A DNA stretch of 64,000 nt, from positions 1 to 64,000 of the forward strand of contig CALJER010000017.1 in NCBI GenBank assembly GCA_938074535.1, in the 5' to 3' direction. Shown piece by piece: positions 58,414-64,000 of this stretch. The notes beneath the pieces were generated by a model. It was not told the DNA's origin. It searched no databases and was given only the letters and a program-made list of their open reading frames with translations. A program made the translations under genes and the position numbers. Source of the DNA: an uncultured archaeon. Its GTDB lineage: Archaea > Hadarchaeota > Hadarchaeia > Hadarchaeales > WYZ-LMO6. The number at the start of each line of letters is the position of its first letter. The stretch's first letter is position 1.

Positions 58414-59303
58414 TCCCTCCAGGCCCTGCGGTAGACCGCCCTGTACTTCCCGTGCTTCCTGGGCCTGGGGACGCGGCGCCCGAAGCTCCTCCGGCACTCC
58501 GGGCAGAGGAGGAGGGGCTCCCCCTCCAGCTCGTAGAGGGAGAAGCATGGGGAGGAACAGACGAAGCACTTTCCACCCAGGGACTCGGTGAACTCCTCCC
58601 CCAGAGAGAGCATCTCCACCGCCCCAGGCACCTCCCGCACGGAGGGAACCACGGCATCCGCTTCGACCCCCTCGGGGGTTTGCCGGCTGAGGAGGACGAG
58701 GCGCATCCCCACCCCCCTCGCCCCCTTCCCGTCCGTGTCGGTGCGGTCGCCCACGTGCACGGCCTCCCCCGGGGAAACCCCCAGCTCCCTGAGGGCCCTC
58801 AGGAAGATCTCGGGATGGGGCTTGCGGTACCCGACCTCACCCGACACCAGGATGACCCCGAAGTACCTGTCGAGCCCCCTCTCCTCCAGGAACCTCCTGG
58901 GAGCAGGGCTCATGGAGTTGGAGATGACCCCAAGCCTGTAGAGGCCGGCCAGCTCCTCCACCACCCTCCCGGCCCCTCTCTTCAGCCTGCGGGGAAAGGA
59001 GGAGAGGTAGAGGGAGAGCATCTCCTCCAGCAGCCAGGGGACCGGCTCCACCCCCGCGCCGGAGAGCTGGAGGGAGGAGAACTCCTGGAAGGACATCTCC
59101 CTTCCCTCCTTCCTCCTCCGTGCGAGCTCGGAGAGGGCGGCGGAGGTCGCCTTCCCCCACTCCTCCTTCCCCACCCCGAAACCGAGGGAGGCGAGGCGCG
59201 AGAGGACCCTCTCCTCATAGAGCCGGTGGTCCGGCTTTCCCTCCGCCAGCACCCCTCCCACGTCGAAGGTGATGGCCTTTATCCCCCTCTCCCCCGCTTC
59301 CAT
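58395..59303 (-). CDS. HAD hydrolase fused to a zinc-ribbon tail
   Basis: A 302-residue protein. Residues 8-235 form a HAD-superfamily phosphatase: motif I ITFDVGGVLAEG, cap domain, motif III KPHPEIFLRAL and motif IV VHVGDRTDTDGKGARGVGM. The second Asp of motif I (DxD) reads DVG, so a nucleophile is present but the acid/base is replaced by Gly. The last 60 residues have CFVCSSPC and LLCPECRRSFG, a zinc-ribbon, and a basic end. A fusion of this kind suggests a phosphatase acting on or near RNA, which is a guess. It overlaps the next gene by 25 bases. Confidence 0.78.
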   Translation of the reverse strand: MEAGERGIKAITFDVGGVLAEGKPDHRLYEERVLSRLASLGFGVGKEEWGKATSAALSELARRRKEGREMSFQEFSSLQLSGAGVEPVPWLLEEMLSLYLSSFPRRLKRGAGRVVEELAGLYRLGVISNSMSPAPRRFLEERGLDRYFGVILVSGEVGYRKPHPEIFLRALRELGVSPGEAVHVGDRTDTDGKGARGVGMRLVLLSRQTPEGVEADAVVPSVREVPGAVEMLSLGEEFTESLGGKCFVCSSPCFSLYELEGEPLLLCPECRRSFGRRVPRPRKHGKYRAVYRRAWRDQGPLR

Positions 59304-59998
59304 GCCTCGTACGCCCTCTCGTATCCCCTCTCCACCACCAGGTCCACGAACCTCAGGTGCTCTCTCACCAGCTCCCTCACCTCTTCCTCCCCCAGCCTCC
59401 TCCCCCCCATCATCTCCTCCCTCACCCTTCCCAGCAGGAGATCGAGCGGCCTGCAGGGCGGGTCAACCGTTCTCACCTCCGTCTCGAACCCCAGCTCGGA
59501 GAGGAGGCGGACCAGCTCGGGTGGAGCATCCAGGCAAACATTTTCCTCCCCGGCCCTGGAGGCTATGAAATCGGCCTCCAGCCCTGCGGCCTCGAACCTG
59601 TTGAGCACCTCCCTCCTGAGCGCTTCCTTCCACTCCTCCGCCTTCACCCTCCCGAGCTTCGCCCTCATGGTCAGACGCAGGAGGACCACGGCCGTCTCCC
59701 TGGAGATCCTGTAGGAGGAGAGGTCCCTGTACCCGAAGAGCCTGATGGCCCTGCCCCTGACCGCGCTCAGGAGGGGTCCCAGCGCCCTGAGCTCCTGCAG
59801 GTCCTCCGGCACCCGGACCTTTCCCCTCCTCTCCATCTCCTCCACCACCTTCTCAGGCTTCTCCCCCCTCGCCATCCTCCCCAGGTACTCGGTGTGGTCC
59901 ATGGGAAGGTCGAGGAAGAGGCACTCGCAGGAGGGGCGGAGGAGGGACCCCGCTCTCTCCTTCGAGGAAAGGGTCTCCGCCGTCACCAGCACCTCCAT
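59279..59998 (-). CDS. Uncharacterised archaeal protein
   Basis: A 239-residue soluble protein that I do not recognise. It begins with a strand (MEVLVTAETLSS), then CECLFLDLPMDHTEYLGRM, RKGKVRVPEDLQELRALGPLLSAV-type helices and a basic, helical C-terminal half. No catalytic motif is evident. It overlaps the HAD-zinc ribbon gene by 25 bases and so belongs to the same transcript. The ATG at 59998 is used; a TTG at 60010 is possible. A TATA-like CTTTTTGAAGG at 60044-60054 lies upstream. Confidence 0.68.
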   Translation of the reverse strand: MEVLVTAETLSSKERAGSLLRPSCECLFLDLPMDHTEYLGRMARGEKPEKVVEEMERRGKVRVPEDLQELRALGPLLSAVRGRAIRLFGYRDLSSYRISRETAVVLLRLTMRAKLGRVKAEEWKEALRREVLNRFEAAGLEADFIASRAGEENVCLDAPPELVRLLSELGFETEVRTVDPPCRPLDLLLGRVREEMMGGRRLGEEEVRELVREHLRFVDLVVERGYERAYEAWKRGRGG

Positions 59999-60058
59999 CC
60001 TCCTGGCCAAGCCTCTCCCCTTTCTTCCCTCTCTCCTTCCTCCTTCAAAAAGTTGGGG

Positions 60059-61087
60059 TCAGGGAAGCTCACCCACCACCGGTATCTCCCTCCCGCACCT
60101 CGGGCACCTCTTCCCCTTCAGCCTGCACTCCTCCAGGGAAAGACCGAAGCGCCTGAGGAGGAGCTCCCCGCAGGAGGGGCAGTAGGTGTGCTCGTACCTG
60201 TGTCCTGGAACGTTTCCCACGTAGACGAACTCCACCCCCTCCTCCACCGCCAGGTCGTGCGCCCTCTCCAGCGCGGAGACGGGCGTGGAAGGGGCCGTGA
60301 ACCTGAAGGAGGGGTAGTAGGCGGTGAAGTGCAGGGGGGTTTCGGCTCCCGCCTCCTTCAGGTGGCGGCGGATCAGGGAGAGCAGCTGGTCCTCCCGGTC
60401 GTTCACCCCCGGGATGACCAGGTTCACCACCTCCACATGCAGACCCAGACGCCTGGCCAGACCCACGTTCCTCCAGACCTTCTCCAGGTCGGCCCCGCAC
60501 TGCGTCCTCACCACCTCCCCGTCCCCCTTCACATCGATGTTGATGGCATCGAGCCCCGCCTCCGCCAGGGCCCTCAGGGCCTCCTCCGTCATGTAGCCGT
60601 TGCTCACGAAGGTGTTGTACAGCTTCTTCCTCCTGGCGAGGGGGAAGACCTCCAGGGCCCACTCGAAGAGGAGGGTGGGCTCGTTGAAGGAGAGGGAGGT
60701 CCCCCGGCACCCCTCCCTGAGGGTGAGCCTCACGAAGTCCTCCGGGCTCAGGTAGTTCGCCCTCTCGGGCCTTGGCCTGGCCTTCGAGAGGGTCCAGTTC
60801 TGGCACCACCCGCAGGTGAAGTTGCAGCCCCAGGTCCCCACCGTCAGGGCCGTGGATCCAGGCCAGAAGTGGTAGAAGGGTTTCTTCTCTATGGGGTTGG
60901 CGGAAAGGGAGGAGATGTCGCCGTACACCAGGGTCCTGAGCTCTCCCCCCACGTTCCTCCTGGTCCCGCAGAAGCCCTCCCCGCCCTCCTCCACCCGGCA
61001 CCTCCTCTCGCACAGCCCGCACCTCACCCTCCCCCCTTCCAGTCTTTCCCAGAGGAGGGCCCTTCTCACCGTGGGAAGGAGTTCCAT
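60059..61087 (-). CDS. amrS: AmrS-type radical SAM protein (PFL-activase-like)
   Basis: A 342-residue radical SAM protein of COG1180 (AmmeMemoRadiSam system). It has an N-terminal zinc-like set CGLCERRCRVEEGGEGFCGTR, a cluster motif GTWGCNFTCGWCQNW (C-x3-C-x2-C), SFNEPTLLFEW, and a C-terminal zinc-ribbon CPSCGELL / CPRCGREIP. The partners AmmeMemo-type proteins are not in the window. Reaction unknown; related proteins make glycyl radicals. The gene ends right before the intergenic spacer of the previous gene. Confidence 0.88.
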   Translation of the reverse strand: MELLPTVRRALLWERLEGGRVRCGLCERRCRVEEGGEGFCGTRRNVGGELRTLVYGDISSLSANPIEKKPFYHFWPGSTALTVGTWGCNFTCGWCQNWTLSKARPRPERANYLSPEDFVRLTLREGCRGTSLSFNEPTLLFEWALEVFPLARRKKLYNTFVSNGYMTEEALRALAEAGLDAINIDVKGDGEVVRTQCGADLEKVWRNVGLARRLGLHVEVVNLVIPGVNDREDQLLSLIRRHLKEAGAETPLHFTAYYPSFRFTAPSTPVSALERAHDLAVEEGVEFVYVGNVPGHRYEHTYCPSCGELLLRRFGLSLEECRLKGKRCPRCGREIPVVGELP

Positions 61088-61118
61088 CCACCCTACTCGG
61101 AGGGAGGGGTATAAGCGG

Positions 61119-61224
61119 TGGCGCCCTGGCCGGGATTTGAACCCGGGGCACAGGCTCGACAGGCCTGTATGTTTGGTCTCGGGAACTCCTCGCCCCCGAT
61201 TAGACCGGGCTACACCACCAGGGC
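61119..61224 (-). tRNA. tRNA-Asp (GUC) with an apparent D-arm intron
   Basis: On the minus strand: acceptor stem GCCCTGG/CCAGGGC, discriminator G, encoded CCA, T stem CCGGG/CCCGG with TTCAAAT loop, and an anticodon arm CAGGC-CTGTCGA-GCCTG (anticodon GTC at 61158-61160). Between the D loop (AGCCCGGTCTAA) and the second D-stem strand (ATAC) lies an extra segment of about 27 bases (near 61173-61199). GGTCT (61202-61206) pairs with AGACC (61175-61179), and CGGG with CCCG inside, with short bulges (AAT and AAA), so a relaxed bulge-helix-bulge can form. Exact cut sites are inferred. Without the insert the cloverleaf is normal. Confidence 0.9.
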
Positions 61225-61271
61225 GCCAAACTTTCTTCCCCCCCGCCGTTAAAGTAATTTTCCCGTCCGGG

Positions 61272-62105
61272 CTAGGCCATCTCCCTCCTCCTGAACCTCC
61301 AGACGCTGAAGCCCAGGAGGCCCATCCCGTATCCGGTTAGGAGGAGGGAGGCCACCACCGGATCCCCGCTCGCCCTCACCATCCTACCCATCGCCTGGCC
61401 TCCGCCCACCATCTCCCCGAAGGCCTCCTCGAAGGAGATGCCGTAGGTGGAGGCCATGGCATCGCTCGCCCGATCAGGCATGAACCAGGGTTCGTGCCCC
61501 GCGTGGCTCAGGCCGGTCGAAACGGTGGAGAAGAGCACCATGTAGGTGAGGAGGGTGGCCAGCGTCGCACCCGTCCCGCCCTTCAGGGCCGAGCTGAAGG
61601 CAAAGGCCATGCCGTTCACGAAGACCGCTATGGCCAGGGTCACGCCGAAGGAGCCCGCCATTCCAAGCGGCACCCTCCCGTAGAACGCCAGCGTCAGGAG
61701 AGCGGAGAGGAGGAAGCCCGCCCCCAGCACCAGGACGGTGGCAAGGAGGCAGGCCAGGTACTTCCCCAGCACCAGCGTGCCCCTTCCCACCGGGTTGGGG
61801 AAGAGGAGGTAGCCCGTCCCGCGCTCGAACTCGGAGGCGAGGACATCCCCTGAAAAGAAAACGGCGGCAAGGAGGGCGAGGGCGCTCATGGAGGAGACCC
61901 AGAGGGCGAAGAGCTCGGCCCCCTTCTCCTCCAGCAGCCGGGCGGGAAGCCCCATCCTCGCCAGGAGGTCCCACCCCTCGCACATGGCGGCCGAGAGGAC
62001 CACCGCCAGCACTACCACCACCGTCGCCCCGTAGAACCTCCTCCTCCGGTACTGCTTCAGGAACTCGTACCTCACCACCACCCCAAGCCTGTCCAGCTCC
62101 CTCAT
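61272..62105 (-). CDS. ABC-2 type transporter permease
   Basis: A 277-residue membrane protein with six hydrophobic segments, typical of ABC-2 permeases: YEFLKQYRRRRFYGATVVVVLAV first helix, FFSGDVLASEFERGTGYLLFPNPVGRGTLVLGKYLACLL as the conserved cytoplasmic loop and next helix. The ATG overlaps the ATPase stop as ATGA. It probably exports a lipid, peptide or drug. Stop at 61272, with the tRNA-Asp gene just beyond. Confidence 0.88.
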   Translation of the reverse strand: MRELDRLGVVVRYEFLKQYRRRRFYGATVVVVLAVVLSAAMCEGWDLLARMGLPARLLEEKGAELFALWVSSMSALALLAAVFFSGDVLASEFERGTGYLLFPNPVGRGTLVLGKYLACLLATVLVLGAGFLLSALLTLAFYGRVPLGMAGSFGVTLAIAVFVNGMAFAFSSALKGGTGATLATLLTYMVLFSTVSTGLSHAGHEPWFMPDRASDAMASTYGISFEEAFGEMVGGGQAMGRMVRASGDPVVASLLLTGYGMGLLGFSVWRFRRREMA

Positions 62106-62824
62106 ACCGCTCCCCCCGTGAGCCCGAGGTACGCCTTCTCCAGGGACCCGTACTTCCTCCTGAGGGAAGAAAGGGACCGGTGAGCGACCAGCCTGCCCCG
62201 GTGGAGGATGGCCACCCTGCCGCAGAGGTGGGAGACCTCCGTGAGGAGGTGCGAGGCCAGGAGCACGGTCTTCCTTTTTCCCGCCTCCCTCAGGATCCGC
62301 CTGAACTCCAGCATGCCCCCGGGATCCAGGCCGGAGGAGGGCTCGTCCAGGAGGAGGATGGGGGGATCGTGCAGGAGGGCCTGGGCCAGGGCCAGGCGCT
62401 GCTTCATCCCCCTGGAAAAGCTGCCTATCCTGGTCCTCCTCCGCTCCCCCAGGCCCACCAGCTCCAGCACCTCCTCTATTCTCTCCTCGAGCCTCCCACC
62501 GTCCATGCCGCGCAGGAGGCCCAGGTACCTCAGGGTCTCCTCGGGGGTGAGGAAGGAATAGAACTCCGGGGTCTCCACCATGACCCCCACCCTGGCGACC
62601 GCCTCCTCCCTCTCCTCCACCACGTCGAAGCCCGCCAGCCAAGCTCTCCCCGCCGAGGGGCGCAGCAGCCCGCAGAGGAGCTTCAGGGCGGTGGTCTTCC
62701 CGGCGCCGTTGGGTCCCAGCAGGGCCACCTTTTCCCCTTCCCCCACCCGGAGGGAAAGACCGTCCAGGGCGAGGAAACCACCGTAGCGCTTCGTCAGCCC
62801 CTCCATCACGATGGGTTCCTTCAC
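62102..62824 (-). CDS. ABC transporter ATPase
   Basis: A 240-residue ABC ATPase: Walker A GPNGAGKTTALKLL, Q-loop near VETPEF, signature GSFSRGMKQRLALAQALL, Walker B PILLLDEPSSGLDPGG, and His in LASHLLTEV. It pairs with the permease at 61272. The substrate is not evident. It lies directly downstream of the 5S rRNA terminator on the same strand. Confidence 0.93.
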   Translation of the reverse strand: MKEPIVMEGLTKRYGGFLALDGLSLRVGEGEKVALLGPNGAGKTTALKLLCGLLRPSAGRAWLAGFDVVEEREEAVARVGVMVETPEFYSFLTPEETLRYLGLLRGMDGGRLEERIEEVLELVGLGERRRTRIGSFSRGMKQRLALAQALLHDPPILLLDEPSSGLDPGGMLEFRRILREAGKRKTVLLASHLLTEVSHLCGRVAILHRGRLVAHRSLSSLRRKYGSLEKAYLGLTGGAV

Positions 62825-62847
62825 ATCCCCCCTCCCGCGCCGGGCCT

Positions 62848-62853
62848 AAAAAA
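62848..62853 (-). terminator. T-tract after the 5S rRNA gene
   Basis: Six T residues on the minus strand start three bases after the 3' end of 5S rRNA, a typical archaeal transcription stop. Confidence 0.6.
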
Positions 62854-62855
62854 GC

Positions 62856-62977
62856 GGTTGGCGGCGTCCTGGAGTTCCCGTCCGCTTCCGCAGGACAGTA
62901 CCGTCCAGATCGCTGGCGGGCTTAACTTCCGGGATCGAACGAGACCGGGTGTTTCCCCGCCGCTATGGCCGCCAACC
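62856..62977 (-). rRNA. rrf: 5S ribosomal RNA
   Basis: A 122-base minus-strand RNA with terminal helix GGTTGGCGGC / GCCGCCAACC, the conserved loop sequence CGATCCCGGAAGTTAAGCC (read on the minus strand) and GGCGGGGAAACACCCGGTC. It stands alone: no 16S or 23S gene is in the window. TTAATAAC at 62998-63005 provides a TATA-like box upstream on the minus strand. Confidence 0.94.
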
Positions 62978-63017
62978 AAGAAAAAAGGGGAGGAAGAGTT
63001 ATTAACCTTACGAGGGG

Positions 63018-63269
63018 CTACGGCTCCACCTCCACCCTCACCAGCTCCCTCAGCTTGTCGGGATGGGCGGAGCTGAGGTGGTGGAGGGCGATGGAGAAGA
63101 GGACCACCTCCCGGGCGAAAGAGGGGTCCTGCCAGCTGACCTCCCTGAGGAGCCCCAGCGCCTCCGAAAGCTGCTTCCTCACCTCCTCCGGCAGCTCCTG
63201 GAGCCAGGAGAGCTGGGAACCCCTGAAAAGCACCTGACCGCAGACTCCGCACCTCACCACTATCTCCAT
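63018..63269 (-). CDS. Small C-x2-C protein
   Basis: An 83-residue protein with one Cys pair near the start (VVRCGVCGQVLFRG) and two helices after it (WLQELPEEVRKQLSEALGLL, FAREVVLFSIALHHLSS). It ends with LRELVRVEVEP. Half a zinc-ribbon could dimerise to complete a site. I do not recognise the family. The ATG at 63269 is used; the gene lies between the 5S promoter and the divergent RNA methyltransferase gene. Confidence 0.6.
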   Translation of the reverse strand: MEIVVRCGVCGQVLFRGSQLSWLQELPEEVRKQLSEALGLLREVSWQDPSFAREVVLFSIALHHLSSAHPDKLRELVRVEVEP

Positions 63270-63337
63270 CCCTCTAACTCGGACCGCCCCCTTATTAGCT
63301 CCCCCAGCTTCAAAAATCCGTGAAAATATCGGTCTTG

Positions 63338-64000
63338 ATGAGGCTCCTGGTAACGGGGATGGGGGGTGAAGGGGAGGGACTGGCCGAGTGGGAGGGAAGA
63401 ACGGTGAGGGTGCTCCACGCCCTGCCGGGGGAAGAGGTGGAGGCCGAGCTGCTCGCGGAGGGCAGGAACCCCGTGGCCCTGGTGAAAGAGGTTCTCACCC
63501 CCTCCCCGGACAGGAGGAGTCCCCCCTGCCCCCTCTTCACGCGCTGCGGGGGCTGCCAGCTCCAGCACCTCAGGTACCCCAGGCAGCTGGAGCTCAAGAG
63601 GGAGTGGGTGGAAAAAGCCCTGAAGGCGAAGGTGGAGCCCACCCTCAGCGCTGGGGAGTTCGGCTACCGGAACCACGCCAGGCTCACCGCCAGGAGGGGG
63701 GAGGTGGGCTTCAGGAACAAGCACACGGGAGAGTTCGTGAGGGTGGACCGCTGCCTCCTCATGTCCCCTCCGGTGAACGAGCTGCTCTCCAGGGTGCAGG
63801 GAAGGTGCTTCAGCAGGATGGTCTCCATCAGGACGGGGATCAGGACGGGGGAGTACCTCATTCAGCCCAGTCTCTTCCTGGAGGATCTGCCCACCGGACA
63901 GCCCTTCTACCACGAGGTCCTGCTGGGGAGGAGGTTCAGGGTCTCCGCCTCCTCCTTCTTCCAGACCAACACGGAGGGCGCGGAGGAGATGGTGGGGATG
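63338..64000 (+). CDS. TrmA/RumA-type RNA (uracil-5)-methyltransferase, N-terminal part
   Basis: The first 221 residues of a SAM-dependent tRNA or rRNA m5U methyltransferase that runs off the right edge. It starts with a short TRAM-like region (MGGEGEGLAEWEG, VRVLHALPGEEVEAELL), then the Fe-S cysteines CPLFTRCGGCQLQHLRY, GYRNHARLTARRGEVGF, and VSASSFFQTNTEGAEEM. The ATG at 63338 lies about 25 bases from a TATA-like CTTCAAAAA and so is probably leaderless. Confidence 0.88.
   Translation, partial: MRLLVTGMGGEGEGLAEWEGRTVRVLHALPGEEVEAELLAEGRNPVALVKEVLTPSPDRRSPPCPLFTRCGGCQLQHLRYPRQLELKREWVEKALKAKVEPTLSAGEFGYRNHARLTARRGEVGFRNKHTGEFVRVDRCLLMSPPVNELLSRVQGRCFSRMVSIRTGIRTGEYLIQPSLFLEDLPTGQPFYHEVLLGRRFRVSASSFFQTNTEGAEEMVGM

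Noticed and set aside
9990-61151. Many long open frames opposite or out of phase to real genes in the GC-rich part, some over 500 codons (for example 13996-15834, 23211-24824, 50175-51935).
   Set aside because: Their translations are rich in Gly, Pro, Arg and His without domain patterns, and each lies over a gene with clear family motifs. They come from the high G+C of this DNA.
62856-62977. A coding frame across the 5S region on the minus strand.
   Set aside because: The DNA matches 5S rRNA in its terminal helix and conserved loops, so the frame is a shadow.
1-64000. CRISPR arrays, insertion sequences, integrases or prophage genes.
   Set aside because: I saw no regularly spaced direct repeats, transposase motifs or terminal inverted repeats. 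The low-G+C region could be an island by composition, but no integrase or attachment repeat marks its ends.

Overview
The window is archaeal. It carries a thermosome subunit, RNA polymerase subunit K, FEN-1 with a C-terminal PCNA-binding tail, Hjc and a Hef-type helicase, CDP-archaeol synthase, an archaeal-type Pth2, DUF166, DUF371 and DUF4443 families, and many TATA-box promoters with start codons about 25 nt downstream. SepCysS (tRNA-dependent cysteine synthesis), a methanogenesis-marker-8-like gene at the left edge, an Mvh-like [NiFe]-hydrogenase, aldehyde:ferredoxin oxidoreductase, O2-scavenging flavodiiron proteins and GC-rich stable RNAs fit an anaerobic, probably thermophilic euryarchaeal-grade lineage. 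A Hadarchaeota-like organism is my best guess, but this is inference; no 16S gene is present.

Region 1 (about 217-9989) has clearly lower G+C and more A/T-ending codons than the rest. It is a compact sulfur and cysteine-tRNA regulon. It contains a SufS-type cysteine desulfurase, a ThiF/MoeB-type E1, a NifS homologue with an eroded PLP site, IscU, a cysteine-rich unknown protein, a helix-turn-helix regulator with a C-x2-C tail, tRNA-Cys(GCA), a minimal ThiI PP-loop protein, Thi4 with a cysteine at the sulfur-donor position, another unknown protein, a free-standing threonyl-tRNA-synthetase editing domain, and SepCysS. Seven copies of a palindrome with consensus ATAAC-NNN-GTTAT (five with perfect arms) lie at the promoters of these transcription units, including the tRNA-Cys gene. 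I regard this as the main discovery: a sulfur/cysteine regulon with its own operator, probably served by the embedded HTH protein.

Region 2 (9990-21061) holds a PAP2 phosphatase, DUF166, a GalT-like protein, DUF4443, a DUF4430 protein with a membrane partner under a palindromic promoter, MalQ, an HhH DNA glycosylase, and a four-gene cell-surface cassette (two secreted repeat proteins, a signal peptidase fused to a DUF6114-like membrane domain, and a membrane-anchored relative), followed by a secreted matrixin-type protease. Region 3 (21394-35017) mixes regulators, TIM, the Hjc-Hef repair pair, a glycosylation set (deacetylase, GT4, flippase-like), a B12-radical SAM protein, Pcm, FEN-1, RpoK and thermosome.

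Region 4 (35132-41813) is an O2/metal defence operon (high-molecular-weight rubredoxin, flavodiiron protein, ferritin-like protein, CopB-type ATPase with C-terminal YHS domain), then CarS, a phosphoribosyltransferase, a small zinc-ribbon protein, a Toprim protein and a small exporter. Region 5 (41810-46109, minus strand) is a hydrogenase operon: small subunit, large subunit, protease, HypC, HypD. Region 6 (46176-57017) has a pilin with an inserted lectin-like domain, an acyl-CoA synthetase, three SCP2-like lipid carriers, two MFS transporters, AOR and a 2-enoate-reductase-like flavoprotein, which together look like an anaerobic organic-acid or aldehyde module. Region 7 (57082-64000) has Pth2, ThiL, a HAD-zinc ribbon fusion, an AmrS-type radical SAM protein, tRNA-Asp(GUC) with an apparent D-arm intron, an ABC transporter, an isolated 5S rRNA gene and the start of a TrmA/RumA-type RNA methyltransferase. 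Across the window many operon genes overlap by four bases (ATGA, GTGA or TTGA), which fixed a number of starts.
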